A stretch of 64,000 nt of DNA from Meghimatium bilineatum (GCA_034231615.1 CM067315.1:34526059-34590058); one strand, 5' to 3'; shown: positions 54,922-64,000, counted from the stretch's first letter. A program made the numbers and translations. The notes: generated by a model from the sequence alone, not told the origin.

Positions 54922-55677
54922 TTAATCAAAATCGAAACGCTTACGTGACCGAAAGTGAAGTGTCACCGTTGACGTCCCAGCGGTAAATGCGATCTTCTTG
55001 CCTTGGTCTGTGGTTAAAAGGATTTCGACGGTGTCAAACGAGAACCGACTCAGCGGTGCGTAGTGTGGTTTGTCATAGATTCGAAACACTGAGGTAGCCA
55101 TCTTGTCCAATATGGGTACAGAACGTAATAGTGGAACCATTGCATCACCCACTGACCGGGCAGATACAATGTCTGCGTACACGTAGACATTTTTCATGTC
55201 ACGATCCATATCAACCATATCATGACTTGTGCGATCAGTGTCTTCATATGTCAGACGTGTTTTTGACAGTGCTAAAATGTTTTTCAGCGTCTCACTCAAA
55301 ACAAGCTCAGTTCCCTCATCGAGAAGCTTAATCGTGGCTCTCTTTGAGGCTTTATTGTAATATATTTTCGCAATACGACCAGCACTGGTTAGCTTAGAGT
55401 TGAGTTCGTAGATAAAAGCTTCGGGTGACTCGTACAGACCAGCTGGAATAGTTATTACACCGTTCAGGTTATTGGATGGTGGGTGGACGTACGACAACCA
55501 CACCTCATTATCGAGAACGTTGAAATATGTGTTTGGAAACTGAATTTCAGCTAAACCAACTTCATATTGCGAGTTCATCTCTATAGTTTGTGGCATTTTG
55601 ACAAAATAATGACTGGGGTTATTGTCAGGATAAATATTCATTGAAGAGTTGCTGGGTAAGGTAACGTAAAAACTCAT
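54922..55677 (-). CDS. Minor capsid (penton-type) protein
   Basis: 251 aa. Begins MSFYVTLPSNSSMNIYPDN and runs as a beta-rich protein with NPSHYFVKMPQTIEMNSQYE (about 20-39) and VGLAEIQFPNTYFNVLD (about 40-56). These are typical of the Polinton minor capsid protein, predicted to be a single jelly roll at five-fold vertices. It overlaps the membrane-protein gene upstream by ATGA and is 3 bases before the next gene. No signal peptide or catalytic motif. Family identity is from recalled conserved text; fold and position in the virion are inferred from the family. Confidence 0.8.
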   Translation of the reverse strand: MSFYVTLPSNSSMNIYPDNNPSHYFVKMPQTIEMNSQYEVGLAEIQFPNTYFNVLDNEVWLSYVHPPSNNLNGVITIPAGLYESPEAFIYELNSKLTSAGRIAKIYYNKASKRATIKLLDEGTELVLSETLKNILALSKTRLTYEDTDRTSHDMVDMDRDMKNVYVYADIVSARSVGDAMVPLLRSVPILDKMATSVFRIYDKPHYAPLSRFSFDTVEILLTTDQGKKIAFTAGTSTVTLHFRSRKRFDFD

Positions 55678-55940
55678 CCTAGCTTTGGGTTAGGTAGCAT
55701 GTACCCCAAACAACTACTCAGTAAGGCAATCCAAAATTTAGCGTCAGGTGCGTTGAGGTCGGTTCGAGACAGATTAAATAATGAAACACCAATCACCACA
55801 TATATAATAATCATTTGACAGAGGAAAACAATTTCTAAACGTGGTACCAGCTTGCCGAATAAGACCCAGAGTGATGAGCGACTCCCCGTTCTTTCTTCTT
55901 CTTCTGGTCGTAACACTGCTTCAACTTGATCAATTTCCAT
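55674..55940 (-). CDS. Small two-helix membrane protein conserved in Polintons
   Basis: 88 aa. Acidic N terminus (1-18), then SLWVLFGKLVPRLEIVFLCQ leading into a hydrophobic helix (about 36-57), a polar loop with LNAPDAKFW, and a second helix (about 68-83) ending in the conserved-looking GYMLPNPKLG. The function is unknown. A membrane role in assembly or egress is a guess. It overlaps integrase by TAATG and the minor capsid gene by ATGA, so it is expressed with them. The function has not been assigned, to my knowledge. Confidence 0.78.
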   Translation of the reverse strand: MEIDQVEAVLRPEEEERTGSRSSLWVLFGKLVPRLEIVFLCQMIIIYVVIGVSLFNLSRTDLNAPDAKFWIALLSSCLGYMLPNPKLG

Positions 55941-56989
55941 TAGTACCGTGTAATGTCTTTGACCGACACCCAGGAATTGAATGATGCATTATACCCGAAC
56001 CACTTGACTAAATACTGTTTCCGCGTTCCAGTACCGCGCTCTTCTAGGACAGTTTCGATTCGAAAAGTTGTTTTGTCACCTACTTTTTGCAGTTCCTCTT
56101 TATAAAATGATCCTTGCACTTCTTCACCCGCATCATCTTTGATCGTATAAGTTACAGGGGTTGTCTGTTGTATCTGACTGACGGTAAACAGTTCTTCTGT
56201 CCAGGTGGGTGTATACCCTTTCTTAAAAGTTTGTCGGCCTAGACCGATGCGCACCCTATCACCAACATTAAAATATACTTTTCTGTCTGTTGGTTTATCC
56301 CCATATAGAGTATTCCACACTTGTGTTTGATTATCAGTATTAACTTCTACTGGTGCCATCTGAATGCTCCTATGAAATGAATAATTGTAATTTCGAATCA
56401 ATGATTTTATCACATCGACATAACGAGGTTTGTTGCTTTTAGTGAAATAGCGCCACATTTTCTCCTTCAATGTACGATTGAACCGTTCCACAATAGCCGC
56501 TTTAACATCCTCATTTTCAGATGTGAAGAAATGCACATTATTGTCTTTAAGAAACTTTAGAAATGTTTTATTGGTAAATTCTGAACCTTTGTCAGTTTGA
56601 AAATTTATAGGTTTCCTTTGCTTGAAAATATCACTCACAGCTTCGACTAAAGCTTTTCCCATTTTGTTCTTGATCGGAACAGCCCAAGCAAATTTACTAA
56701 ACACATCAATACACGTCACCAAATACGAATATCCATCGTTGTATTTTCTTAACTTTGTTAAGTCAATTAAATCAGCTTGAAATTGTTGGTCTATACCACC
56801 TGTTATGATAGCACGTCTCTTGAAACGCCGCCGAGAAGGTTTATGTAAAGTGTACGTATCCTGATGACTTAACCAATCTTTGACTTGTTTTGATTTAAGT
56901 TTGGTGGTACATTGTAAGCCACTAACACCACCATACGCACCAGCTTTTTTAGGATTGTAGTAATGACGAGCCAACATTTCGTCTACCAT
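55940..56989 (-). CDS. INT: Retroviral-type (DDE) integrase with chromodomain
   Basis: 349 aa from the ATG at 56989; the open frame begins slightly upstream at a TTG, which I do not use. It inserts the linear element and creates the 6-bp duplication. The rve core has Asp73 (QADLIDL), Asp133 (QTDKGSEF) and Glu168 (AAIVERFNRTLKEK), with 34 residues between the last two. No HHCC zinc-binding segment is evident; the N terminus has RHYYNPKKAGAYGGVSGLQ instead, as in other Polinton integrases. A C-terminal chromodomain (about 305-345, KQYLVKWFGYNASFNSWVSV) may guide insertion toward chromatin marks. The ATG sits in ATGGTAG, overlapping the stop of the 150-aa gene by 7 bases. All catalytic residues are present. 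Confidence 0.95.
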   Translation of the reverse strand: MVDEMLARHYYNPKKAGAYGGVSGLQCTTKLKSKQVKDWLSHQDTYTLHKPSRRRFKRRAIITGGIDQQFQADLIDLTKLRKYNDGYSYLVTCIDVFSKFAWAVPIKNKMGKALVEAVSDIFKQRKPINFQTDKGSEFTNKTFLKFLKDNNVHFFTSENEDVKAAIVERFNRTLKEKMWRYFTKSNKPRYVDVIKSLIRNYNYSFHRSIQMAPVEVNTDNQTQVWNTLYGDKPTDRKVYFNVGDRVRIGLGRQTFKKGYTPTWTEELFTVSQIQQTTPVTYTIKDDAGEEVQGSFYKEELQKVGDKTTFRIETVLEERGTGTRKQYLVKWFGYNASFNSWVSVKDITRY

Positions 56990-57435
56990 GTTTCCCAAAT
57001 GGGTGTTTTGGTAGGCGTAGGAATTTTACTTTTCCGTTTCTTCCTGAGATTGCGTTTAGGTGGGTCAGGCGTCACTTCGACCTTGTCTGGAATTTTCTCA
57101 GTTGGTTCTTCTGTTTTATGTACAGGTTCTACAGGAGACATCGGCGTCAGTTTGTTAGCTAGTGGTTCCACAGGCACCATCGGCGGTGGTTTGATGTCTA
57201 ATAGGCCGAGTGATCTGTTTTTGTATTGGTCAAGGCGTGTCAAATACTGTTGTAATGTTTGTTGGTAGAGTCTAGCTTTATCAGCGTTAGATAAATCACT
57301 ACGATCCAAAACCACTCGCATTTGTTCATCCAGGTCCCTCAGGTTATCTGTTAAACTATCAGGTGGTGTGTACGCAGATTTGTTCTGCAGAGTTTCAAAT
57401 AAACGAGGATCGATCAGCAACATTTTCTTGGCCAT
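56983..57435 (-). CDS. Uncharacterised Polinton protein, 150 aa
   Basis: Opens with MAKKMLLIDPRLFETLQ, a start I recall from proteins at this place in animal Polintons. Residues 27-75 are predicted helical, with heptad-like Leu/charged spacing (LRDLDEQMRVVLDRSDL, LYQQTLQQYLTRLDQYKN). Residues 81-120 are Pro-rich, and 125-142 are basic (KRNLRKKRKSKIPTPTK). No enzyme motif. It overlaps both neighbours (TAATG upstream, ATGGTAG downstream). It could be a scaffold, core or terminal-protein-like factor; none of these is shown. Confidence 0.75.
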   Translation of the reverse strand: MAKKMLLIDPRLFETLQNKSAYTPPDSLTDNLRDLDEQMRVVLDRSDLSNADKARLYQQTLQQYLTRLDQYKNRSLGLLDIKPPPMVPVEPLANKLTPMSPVEPVHKTEEPTEKIPDKVEVTPDPPKRNLRKKRKSKIPTPTKTPIWETW

Positions 57436-57758
57436 TATACACCCAACAGGCTACCCAAGACACTCAGGACAGGTTTCAGTAAAACACCAATGAAACCCCC
57501 TTGTTGTAGAATATGTTTTCGTCTTTTCACAGTAGTCTTTTTACGAGCGAGTACTCTAAGATTAGTCTTGTGCCGCTGTAGTAGCTTCTTCTGACGCGTC
57601 GTAAGTCGAACATGCCCTTTTAAGATATTGTGGGAACATTCACACAGGGTACGTATGAGTTCCGGTGATGCCGTTTTTATTATACTCTTAACCGCAGCTG
57701 GTTTCGCCCGACACAGGACTTTTAACATTGGACCGTGACGTTTCAATTTATCACCCAT
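57435..57758 (-). CDS. Small basic Polinton protein, 107 aa
   Basis: A helical basic protein. Residues 10-75 have KVLCRAKPAAVKSIIKTASP, IRTLCECSHNILKG and RLTTRQKKLLQRHK; the tail (84-107) is Gly/Leu-rich and hydrophobic, with LQQGGFIGVLLKPVLSVLG. This pattern is common next to the packaging ATPase in animal Polintons. The function is unknown; it may be a virion or DNA-binding core protein. It starts 4 bases after the ATPase stop and ends in a TAATG overlap with the 150-aa gene. Confidence 0.75.
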   Translation of the reverse strand: MGDKLKRHGPMLKVLCRAKPAAVKSIIKTASPELIRTLCECSHNILKGHVRLTTRQKKLLQRHKTNLRVLARKKTTVKRRKHILQQGGFIGVLLKPVLSVLGSLLGV

Positions 57759-57761
57759 ATT

Positions 57762-58376
57762 TTATTTTGGTACGTATACAACCTGATTTTCGCCTGGAAA
57801 TATATGACTCCGCAATCTCAAATGATCAGGTGTTGTCTGTCTGAGATCTACCAACAAATAACCATGTGCGCTCGCTGTTGCGTCTTTAAAACTATCCTGC
57901 ACGTAGCTGTTGCGACCAGGGTACATTTGCTTGGCCAAATGTATAATCTGCGAGCCGTCACGTGGGTTCTTGAAAAGCACAATATAGTGTGAGTTGAGAC
58001 TAATTGTTCTGTGTTCTTTGTTTTTACCAAACAAATTCTGCACAATATACAACACGCTCAGACTCCGATGATGACTTCCTTTAGTGAATAATTTAGTAAC
58101 GCGATCATCCGTTTCACTCATCAAATCATCAATAACCAACAGTCTTGGTTTATCACCATTCCATTGCTCCACGTCTGGTAGTCCTTCAATAAGTTTAACA
58201 CCAGGCATGGTCTCATACGCATCCTGCCACGCGCCATAACACCAAATAATTTCCTCTGGTATCGGATCCACCATCTCATGTACATATTTTAAGAAATTTT
58301 GCACAAAAACAGTTTTTCCGCACCCGGTCGGACCCGCAATCATAGCTGTAAAAGGATGTTTCCACCTCGTATCCAT
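57762..58376 (-). CDS. ATPase: FtsK/HerA-type genome-packaging ATPase
   Basis: 204 aa from the ATG at 58376. The frame stays open to 58493, but a TATA box at 58412-58420 would place the mRNA start near this ATG, which has G at -3 and +4. The protein translocates DNA into the capsid. Walker A GPTGCGKT at 15-22, Walker B RLLVIDDLMSE at 78-88 and a conserved Gln in LYIVQNLFG (113) match the A32-like packaging ATPases of Polintons and large DNA viruses. First gene of the nine-gene minus-strand block, only 135 bp from the right inverted repeat. All motifs are intact. Confidence 0.94.
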   Translation of the reverse strand: MDTRWKHPFTAMIAGPTGCGKTVFVQNFLKYVHEMVDPIPEEIIWCYGAWQDAYETMPGVKLIEGLPDVEQWNGDKPRLLVIDDLMSETDDRVTKLFTKGSHHRSLSVLYIVQNLFGKNKEHRTISLNSHYIVLFKNPRDGSQIIHLAKQMYPGRNSYVQDSFKDATASAHGYLLVDLRQTTPDHLRLRSHIFPGENQVVYVPK

Positions 58377-58411
58377 TTCTGTTAATAACCATTTTTGTCG
58401 TATGTTACATA

Positions 58412-58420
58412 TATTTATAT
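58412..58420 (-). promoter_or_regulatory. TATA box for the minus-strand nine-gene block
   Basis: The minus strand reads TATATAAAT about 36-44 bases before the ATPase ATG. Upstream is a (GT)n stretch and then the right inverted repeat. No comparable box was noticed between the following genes. Confidence 0.6.
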
Positions 58421-58510
58421 AACACACACACACACACAGCGCACCATAGCTATAATTTTCAACACAAATTTGAATGGAAACACCACCCAGCATATAGACA
58501 CATATATACT

Positions 58511-58787
58511 ACCCACCCCTTTTCCAGTTTTGAGGGTCGGGGGCCTCGCCGCCCCACCCGCGCCGCCCGCCGCGCCCGCGCCGCCCGCACCGCCGATATC
58601 GTGATCCCGGGCACACACACACCGAGCGGGTTCGCCCGCTCGTGATCCGATCACCTTATTGGATCTGGTACCTTATCATGTCTTATCATGTCATATCATG
58701 TCATATCAGGGCATATCATGGCATATCATGGCATATCATGTCATATCATGTCATATCCACGTATCGTTCCATGCATCATACACTACT
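58511..58787 (-). repeat. Polinton right terminal inverted repeat, 277 bp
   Basis: Exact-looking inverted copy of 43560-43836, including the 10-mer array (58677-58756), the hairpin (58623-58642) and the G-rich tract (58552-58586, minus). It ends CATACACTACT, so the element closes with CT. Identity across 277 bp implies recent insertion or copy correction during replication. Confidence 0.95.
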
Positions 58788-58793
58788 CACGTA
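58788..58793. repeat. Polinton target-site duplication, right
   Basis: CACGTA immediately outside the right inverted repeat, equal to 43554-43559. Confidence 0.93.
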
Positions 58794-59086
58794 TTGGCAT
58801 TGATGTATTGATGCATGACATACACATATTGGCATTGATGTATTGATGCATGACATACACGTATTGGCATTGATGTATTGATGCATGACATACACGTATT
58901 GGCATTGATGTATTGATGCATGACATACAAGTATTGGCATTGATGTATTGATGCATGACATAAACGTATTGGCATTGATGTATTGATGCATGACATACAA
59001 GTATTGGCATTGATGTATTGATGCATGACATACAAGTATTGGCATTGATGTATTGATGCATGACATACAAGTATTGGCATTGATAT
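58788..59086. repeat. Minisatellite, 35-bp unit, abutting the Polinton
   Basis: Eight full units and a part-unit based on CACGTATTGGCATTGATGTA plus TTGATGCATGACATA. The left flank of the Polinton (43527-43559) carries a single matching unit (GCATTGATGTATTGATGCAT). The element therefore sits inside or at the edge of this array. Frames of 95-138 codons on the minus strand are repeat translations. Confidence 0.93.
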
Positions 59087-59225
59087 GGAGTCGTGGAAAT
59101 ATGCTGTTATAGTTCTTACTGCCTGGAGAAGATAGAAAGTATATAGAATTGGGACCAGACAGATGAATGATGTGGATGTTTGAGTACACACATTACATCC
59201 CATAATGTCATAAACGTTTTATTAT

Positions 59226-59512
59226 ATCTTCTTCTTCTTCTTCTTCTGCGTTCGTTCTCAAACTCCTGCAGATTAGCAGGATGTAGTCCGGAGAACGGAA
59301 TGTGTTGTGTCCTGGTTTACATCATTTCTGCGATATCTGCGCCTTTCGACCTGACACATCTGACTTCAGCATGGCTTTGGGTCACTGACCCTATATGGAA
59401 TGGGACAGCCAACTCCATCCCATAACCTCCTTAGTCGCCTTTTACGACATGCCTGGAAGGTAAACAGTGTTGCTATTCTTTGCTCCCCTTTTGGGCCCCG
59501 GCAACACACGTT
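59226..59512 (-). mobile_element. SINE-like family A, full-length copy
   Basis: Plus-strand order is (TTC)n, TGCGTTCGTTCTCAAACTCC, GATGTAGTCCGGAGAACGGA, GCGCCTTTCGACCTGACACA, TTAGTCGCCTTTTACGACAT and TTTGGGCCCCGGCAACACAC. Very similar to 61262-61553. Confidence 0.8.
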
Positions 59513-59699
59513 ATTATATCTGAATTTCCTTGTACATACTGTACAAGACTCGTTGTAGCTCCGATTGCTGCAGCTAGCCACATGCACCGTTTCCATTGAT
59601 TGTAGCTTATAACTTATTTTTTTTTTAGCGCAGCACTAAAACAAATAATAATATTCATAACACGGCAGGGTTGTAGTGGTGGAACATTAGGAACATCAG

Positions 59700-59890
59700 C
59701 ACAAGAAAGACCTCCAAACACCTCCAGCACTCAACCATTCGGATGAGCGTAGAAAAATCATGCCAGGACTATTTCTTGATGTTGTCAATAGAGGATTTTC
59801 ACTATCCGCTTTTTCTACAACCACCCTCGACTGTTTCTTGCAATCTTTTTAGAAAATGAGTTCGCCACACGCATAAACTATACAAGTTTA
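59700..59890 (-). pseudogene. Diverged LINE tail fragment
   Basis: CCATTCGGATGAGCGTAGAA, TTCTTGATGTTGTCAATAGA and CAACCACCCTCGACTGTTTC match the layout of the LINE tails at 10850-11000 and 34920-35060, with many changes. Confidence 0.5.
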
Positions 59891-60345
59891 CAGCCTTTCA
59901 CCTATTGCAAATATGGTTCTTGATAACCTGCACGTTTCTTTATTTATTATCTGTCTATTCGCTAAACCATTTGTTGGCTTTCAGCGTCAGGAGTAGAAGA
60001 GTTCTCTGGAGATGGCTCTCGTGTGTGCTCATGCTGAGTATATTGTGGAATTTGTCGCCTCCTTTATTTCGGTGGTCCATCGTTTTCGGCCTCTATGTCT
60101 GCAGTATTATCAAACAAATATATTTATCTCGTGTTCTATGCAACTTAATTTATTTTTAGCAGATATGTGTAGCATTTATATTCAAAACCCTGAAAACATC
60201 TTTCCGCACAAAAATAACAATATCTCATGAAAGGAAAGAAGTTTCCAGCGGACAATGTGTGAAAACGGTGGGCCTCTTAACATCTGCTATTCATAACCCG
60301 AAATCCAAGCAAAATTTACCATTTTCCAGGATCTAGTAAAAATTA
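59891..60345. other. Unassigned sequence
   Basis: Two overlapping plus-strand frames (84 and 72 aa) match nothing I recognise. Confidence 0.45.
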
Positions 60346-60348
60346 CTC

Positions 60349-60640
60349 GTACGTGTGTTTACCGGAGTCCGAAATGGAAGAAAAGGATGACAACACTGTT
60401 TACCTTCCATGCGTGTCTTAATAGGCGAATAAGAAGATTTATGACGTGGAGTTAGCTGCCCAATCCACATAGGGTCAAAGTGACCCAGAGTTCGTGCTGG
60501 AGTAGGATGTGTCGGGCCGAGTAGCGCAGATATCGTATCACAGCTGTAAACCATGACATAATGCATTTCGTTCTTCGGACCACATCCTGATAATCTGCAG
60601 GATTTTGAGAACAAACGCAGAAGAAGAAGAAGAATGGTAG
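60349..60640 (+). mobile_element. SINE-like family A, full-length divergent copy
   Basis: Sense-strand landmarks: GTTTACCGGAGTCCGAAATG, GTTTACCTTCCATGCGTGTC, GGTCAAAGTGACCCAGAGTT, GTGTCGGGCCGAGTAGCGCA and ACGCAGAAGAAGAAGAAGAA. Confidence 0.72.
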
Positions 60641-61258
60641 TATTACATTCTGTCCCCGAGCAAATCCAATATTTAACAATATTTTAATTACAAATCTTGC
60701 TAACTCAAACAAAAACCGCTCTTGTAGAATTTTCCTTCAATTATGAATTTTTAAAAATAAATTAAATAGGCTACTAACTAAAGTCGTCGCTATGAAAGTC
60801 CTGAGTTCCGATTCCCAAACAACGTCACTGATAATAGCTGATCTGACTTTTCCGTGATTTTCATTGGTCTGCGACAGAAAGTATAAGAGAACTGACCAAT
60901 AATCAGTGGTATTTAGCCAAGAAAAGTGGCGTTATTTTGGATCTGTGCGCGGGACTATTTTAGAGAGGGTCTTGGTTAAACAGTGTCAAAAAAAGGAAAT
61001 GGATTTTGTCAAATCACTGACGACATGGTCAACATGTATTAGGTAATGAGGCAGACATGCCAAGACATTCACGGTCGCCGCCTGGCATAATTAGAAACAG
61101 TTGTGATAACAGGTTTTTTTTTCCTTTAGACGTCTGCAAGTCTGCGGAATTAAAATGGCGGTGTAATTTTGTCGTCTATGATGTGTATATAGGCCAGGCT
61201 GTTGGAGGATGCGGGCAAAAAGAATGTCCATAAAATACAGGGAAAGGGGTAGGGAAGG
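60641..61258. other. Unassigned sequence
   Basis: No ORF over 60 codons and no repeat shared with the rest of the window. Confidence 0.45.
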
Positions 61259-61261
61259 CTA

Positions 61262-61553
61262 TAATTCTTCTTCTTCTTCTTCTTCTGCGTTCGTTCTCAA
61301 ACTCCTGCAGATTAGCAGGATGTAGTCGGGAGAACGGAATGCGTTGTGTCATGGTTTACATCATTGCTGCGATATCTGCGTCTTTCGGCCTAACACATCC
61401 GACTTCAGCATGGCTTTGGGTCACTGACCCTATATGGAATGGGACAGCCAACTCCATCGCATAACCTCCTTAGTCGCCTTTTACGACACTACATGGAATG
61501 TAGACAGTGTTTCTATTCTTTGCTCCCTTTTCGGGCTCTGGCAACACCTGGGC
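61262..61553 (-). mobile_element. SINE-like family A, full-length copy
   Basis: Nearly the same as 59226-59512 over its whole length. AAGGCTATAAT occurs just before the (TTC)n end (61254-61264) and again right after the other end (61555-61565), an 11-bp target-site duplication. This marks both borders of the family and shows it inserts as a retroposon. Confidence 0.85.
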
Positions 61554-61555
61554 GA

Positions 61556-61785
61556 AGGCTATAATGTTTGACAGTTGTTGACAAGGGGGAGTAACTGTTT
61601 TACCACCATCTTTTAAAAGTATGTGTTTTAGTTAAATCAAGCTTTCTTAAGTTAAACCCAACATAAAAGCAGCATTATTATGTCTTTTCTGTCAATTTTC
61701 ACAAGGAACATTCCGCATTTTATGCCAATAAACACCAATAATTCTGTATTTTAACCCCAAATTTTTTACATATTCTTAATAAAGG
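61556..61785. repeat. Dispersed family F piece
   Basis: TTTGACAGTTGTTGACAAGG, a short pyrimidine stretch and TTAAGTTAAACCCAACATAA resemble 21010-21120. Confidence 0.4.
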
Positions 61786-62470
61786 TTGTTTTACGAAACG
61801 TATTTAGTAGAAGTAATGGTTATTTCAAAGAAAGAAAATAACACACCTTGCAAGATCATAGTGAATGATATAGTATTAAAACAGGTCCACCAATTCAAAT
61901 ATCTAGGTACAATTATTTACAACAGATGGAAGAAGTTCAACAGAAATAAGATGCAGAATAGGACAGGCAAAAACAACATTCAGAAAAATGAAAAATATAC
62001 TGTGTAATAAGACCTTGTCATTAGAGGTGAGAAAGAGAGTTCTGCAGTGCTATATAACCCCTATACTAGCATATGGGTGCGAGTCTTGGACAATAAACAA
62101 ACTGGAAAGTGGGAGATTGGAGGGAACAGAGATGTGGTTCTACAGAAGAATGCTGAGAATACTATGGACTGCCAGAAAAACTATTGTAGAGGTGTTGAAA
62201 GAGTTAAATGCGAAACGGACCTTAATCAACAATATAAGAAAAAGGCAATCCTTTTTTTTTTTTGGCCACTTCATGAGACAGGCAGGTTTAGAGAACATAA
62301 TCACAACAGGCAAGATAGAAGGCAACAGAGACAGAGGGCGACAAAGTGAGAAAATATTAGACAGTTTGACAACCTGGCATGGTAAGGAAACAACAATGAC
62401 TTTGATACATAATACTGTGGACAGAGAGCTGTGGAGAGCCATGACCGCCTAAGCACGGCACCTGATGATG
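61786..62470 (+). pseudogene. LINE reverse-transcriptase 3' end
   Basis: Two plus-strand frames in series (61786-62007 and 61988-62452) read VHQFKYLGTIIYNRW, VRKRVLQCYITPILAYGCES, WTINKLESGRLEGTEMWFYR, RMLRILWTARKTI and GLENIITTGKIEGNRDRGRQ, ending in VDRELWRAMTA and then (GAT)n. This is the part of ORF2 after the palm domain. Catalytic motifs and the endonuclease are missing. A frameshift lies near 62000, and a run of 11 T at 62251-62261 may hide another. Sister copy at 22290-22900. Confidence 0.75.
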
Positions 62471-63370
62471 ATGATATAACAGATGTTAATATACTTGTTT
62501 TTCTAAGGGTGTTTTACAAAAGGTATATAATAAATCTTAATATACGTATTTTTAACAGATACCCTGTTGTATTATGTACAATTTACAAACACTCCGTGCT
62601 GGTTGACAGGTATAATTGGCTAAAGTTTATACTTGGTTGGTAAAACAAATTCACACTCAGATTTGTAACCAATATATACACCGTTCCTATACTGTTTTGT
62701 TAACTGAGAAATTATATGACTGCATCGTAATAACATATTCGAATGTCATAACCTCGAGAAGACTCAATAATAGCAAGCAAGAAATAATTCCGTAAGAGTA
62801 TCGATTCTAAATTTAACAATTTAGTTCACTATCATAAAGTTACTTTCGAACTAGAAGACGGTACACATTTCCAGTATTTGTGCACAAACATAAATAGCTC
62901 AGGAGACTGGAGTGTCGAAATCAAGGGGAGAATTGCAATGGTGACATTGAAACTTGCGCAAATAAAAAATATCTTGATTCTTGATTCTTGATTAGAAACT
63001 GGTCTCACAGCATGTGGGGCATTCCCATAAGTGCTCCGTCTTCTGTTCCAGCGGCCAATCGACTTGATGGTGTTTCGAGTCTAATGCCGCCGAAAAAAAG
63101 TCGAAATCAGGGCACAACTCTGGCCCTTGCAACAGGTTTCTTTGTTGTTCCGCCCACCAACGCCGTGCCCGTAACTAGTTCAAGCACAACGTTGGCCTGT
63201 CGGAACAACATGGTAACTGTTATCGAAGGTTACGACTACGGGATTGAATAGATGATGTGCCATGAAGCTTCTATAAGAAGATAACCTCAATATAAAGGCA
63301 TGTCATCTACTAAGGTTTTCTGTTGCATGGTTGGTTTGTCTAGTGAGCCATTGGTGAGACTCAAAGACGC
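62471..63370. other. Unassigned sequence
   Basis: An 87-aa plus-strand frame at 62988-63251 is Ser/Val/Thr-rich, and I recognise no motif in it. AACCTCAATATAAAGGCATG near 63283 resembles AACCTCAATATAACGGAATA near 38595, so a further repeat family may be present. Confidence 0.4.
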
Positions 63371-63750
63371 AACTGCATGCGCAAAAATATGAAAAATATT
63401 TGGCAAGGTAACAGCAGAAAAACCAAACTATGTATGATCATAACATGCGTATTTCCAGTGGCAATATATGGTTGTAAGGCATGGACATTTAATAAAATAA
63501 TAACAAAGAGAATCGTTGCTTTCGAAATGAGATGCTACAGAAGAAGTGTACTTATAACATGGACAGCTAAAAAGACAAATCAAGAAGTGTTAAGATCAAT
63601 AAGGGTCGAAAAAGCTGGCTCCTTAACAACATCATATAAAGAAAGTTGTGTGTTTAAAAAAAAATATATAGAGACATAACATGGAACGATTAATAGCGGA
63701 AGCAAGGCACAGTTAACGTCAACAGAGGAAGAGGGCGCCCAAGACGACGA
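63370..63750 (+). pseudogene. LINE reverse-transcriptase fragment
   Basis: A 100-codon plus-strand frame reads CVFPVAIYGCKAWTFNKIIT, KRIVAFEMRCYRRS and TWTAKKTNQEVLRSIRVEK. It matches the piece at 29590-29800 and the 'ARKT/AKKT' region of other copies here. It is truncated on both sides. Confidence 0.7.
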
Positions 63751-63784
63751 TGATGCAGTGATATATGAGATTGCTTAAACATGT

Positions 63785-64000
63785 CTCTAGCTGCGGCGGG
63801 TAAACTCGCCCAAAATCGCGAAATATTCAGAGAATCCATACGGTAAACAACGTTCTAGCTGCGACTGGCCAACTCGACCAAAATCGCGAAGTGTTCAAAG
63901 AATACATCAATTTAGACAACGTTCTAGCTGTGGCAGGCTAACTCGACCAAAATCGTGGAGTGTTCAAAGAATACATAAATTTATACAACGTTCTAGCTGC
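63785..64000. repeat. Minisatellite, about 66-bp unit
   Basis: Units with AACGTTCTAGCTGCGACTGG, CTCGACCAAAATCGCGAAGT and GTTCAAAGAATACAT begin near 63785, 63850, 63918 and 63985. The array runs off the window. Confidence 0.88.

Noticed and set aside
56990-56998. TTG start for the integrase
   Set aside because: The frame opens at TTG three codons before an ATG. A non-AUG start is not needed in this eukaryotic setting.
58376-58493. N-terminal extension of the packaging ATPase to 58493
   Set aside because: The extra 39 codons overlap the TATA-like box and (GT)n tract and resemble no ATPase N terminus. The ATG at 58376 fits promoter position and family length.
58788-59086. CRISPR array
   Set aside because: The 35-bp units are directly tandem with no unique spacers, and no cas genes are present.

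Overview
This is a 64 kb piece of an animal-type nuclear genome. It is AT-rich and packed with minisatellites, SINE-like repeats and broken LINE reverse-transcriptase fragments. No conserved host gene could be recognised. Retroposon types, spliceosomal signals, TATA boxes and AATAAA signals all point to a eukaryote. An aquatic invertebrate such as a mollusc is plausible from the repeat style and the transposon type, but this is only an impression.

The centrepiece is one complete Polinton/Maverick virus-like DNA transposon at 43560-58787 (15,228 bp). It has 277-bp terminal inverted repeats that read as identical by eye, starts with AG and ends with CT, and is flanked by a perfect 6-bp target-site duplication (CACGTA). 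Eleven coding regions appear intact. On the + strand there is a protein-primed family-B DNA polymerase (pPolB) with N-terminal zinc fingers and a candidate intron directly after the start codon. On the - strand a tight nine-ORF block reads packaging ATPase, small basic protein, 150-aa protein, chromodomain integrase, two-helix membrane protein, minor capsid, small basic pVI-like protein, double-jelly-roll major capsid, and adenain-type protease. Junction spacings in this block run from a 7-nt overlap to a 4-nt gap. A separate - strand gene between polymerase and protease encodes a protein whose N-terminal half resembles the PC4/p15 single-stranded-DNA-binding domain.

Together these genes form the replication (pPolB), integration (INT), packaging (ATPase), morphogenesis (MCP, minor capsid, small basic protein) and maturation (protease) set expected of an element able to make virions. 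Three TATA-like boxes suggest three transcription units: pPolB, the PC4-like gene, and the nine-gene block.

The flanks (1-43559 and 58788-64000) are made almost wholly of tandem arrays with 10- to 66-bp units. Between them lie two related SINE-like families that share a 3' tail ending in (GAA)n, a tRNA-derived SINE, a hAT-like non-autonomous element at 25780-26676, other dispersed families, and LINE 3' fragments. Long ORFs in the flanks are translations of tandem repeats, not genes.
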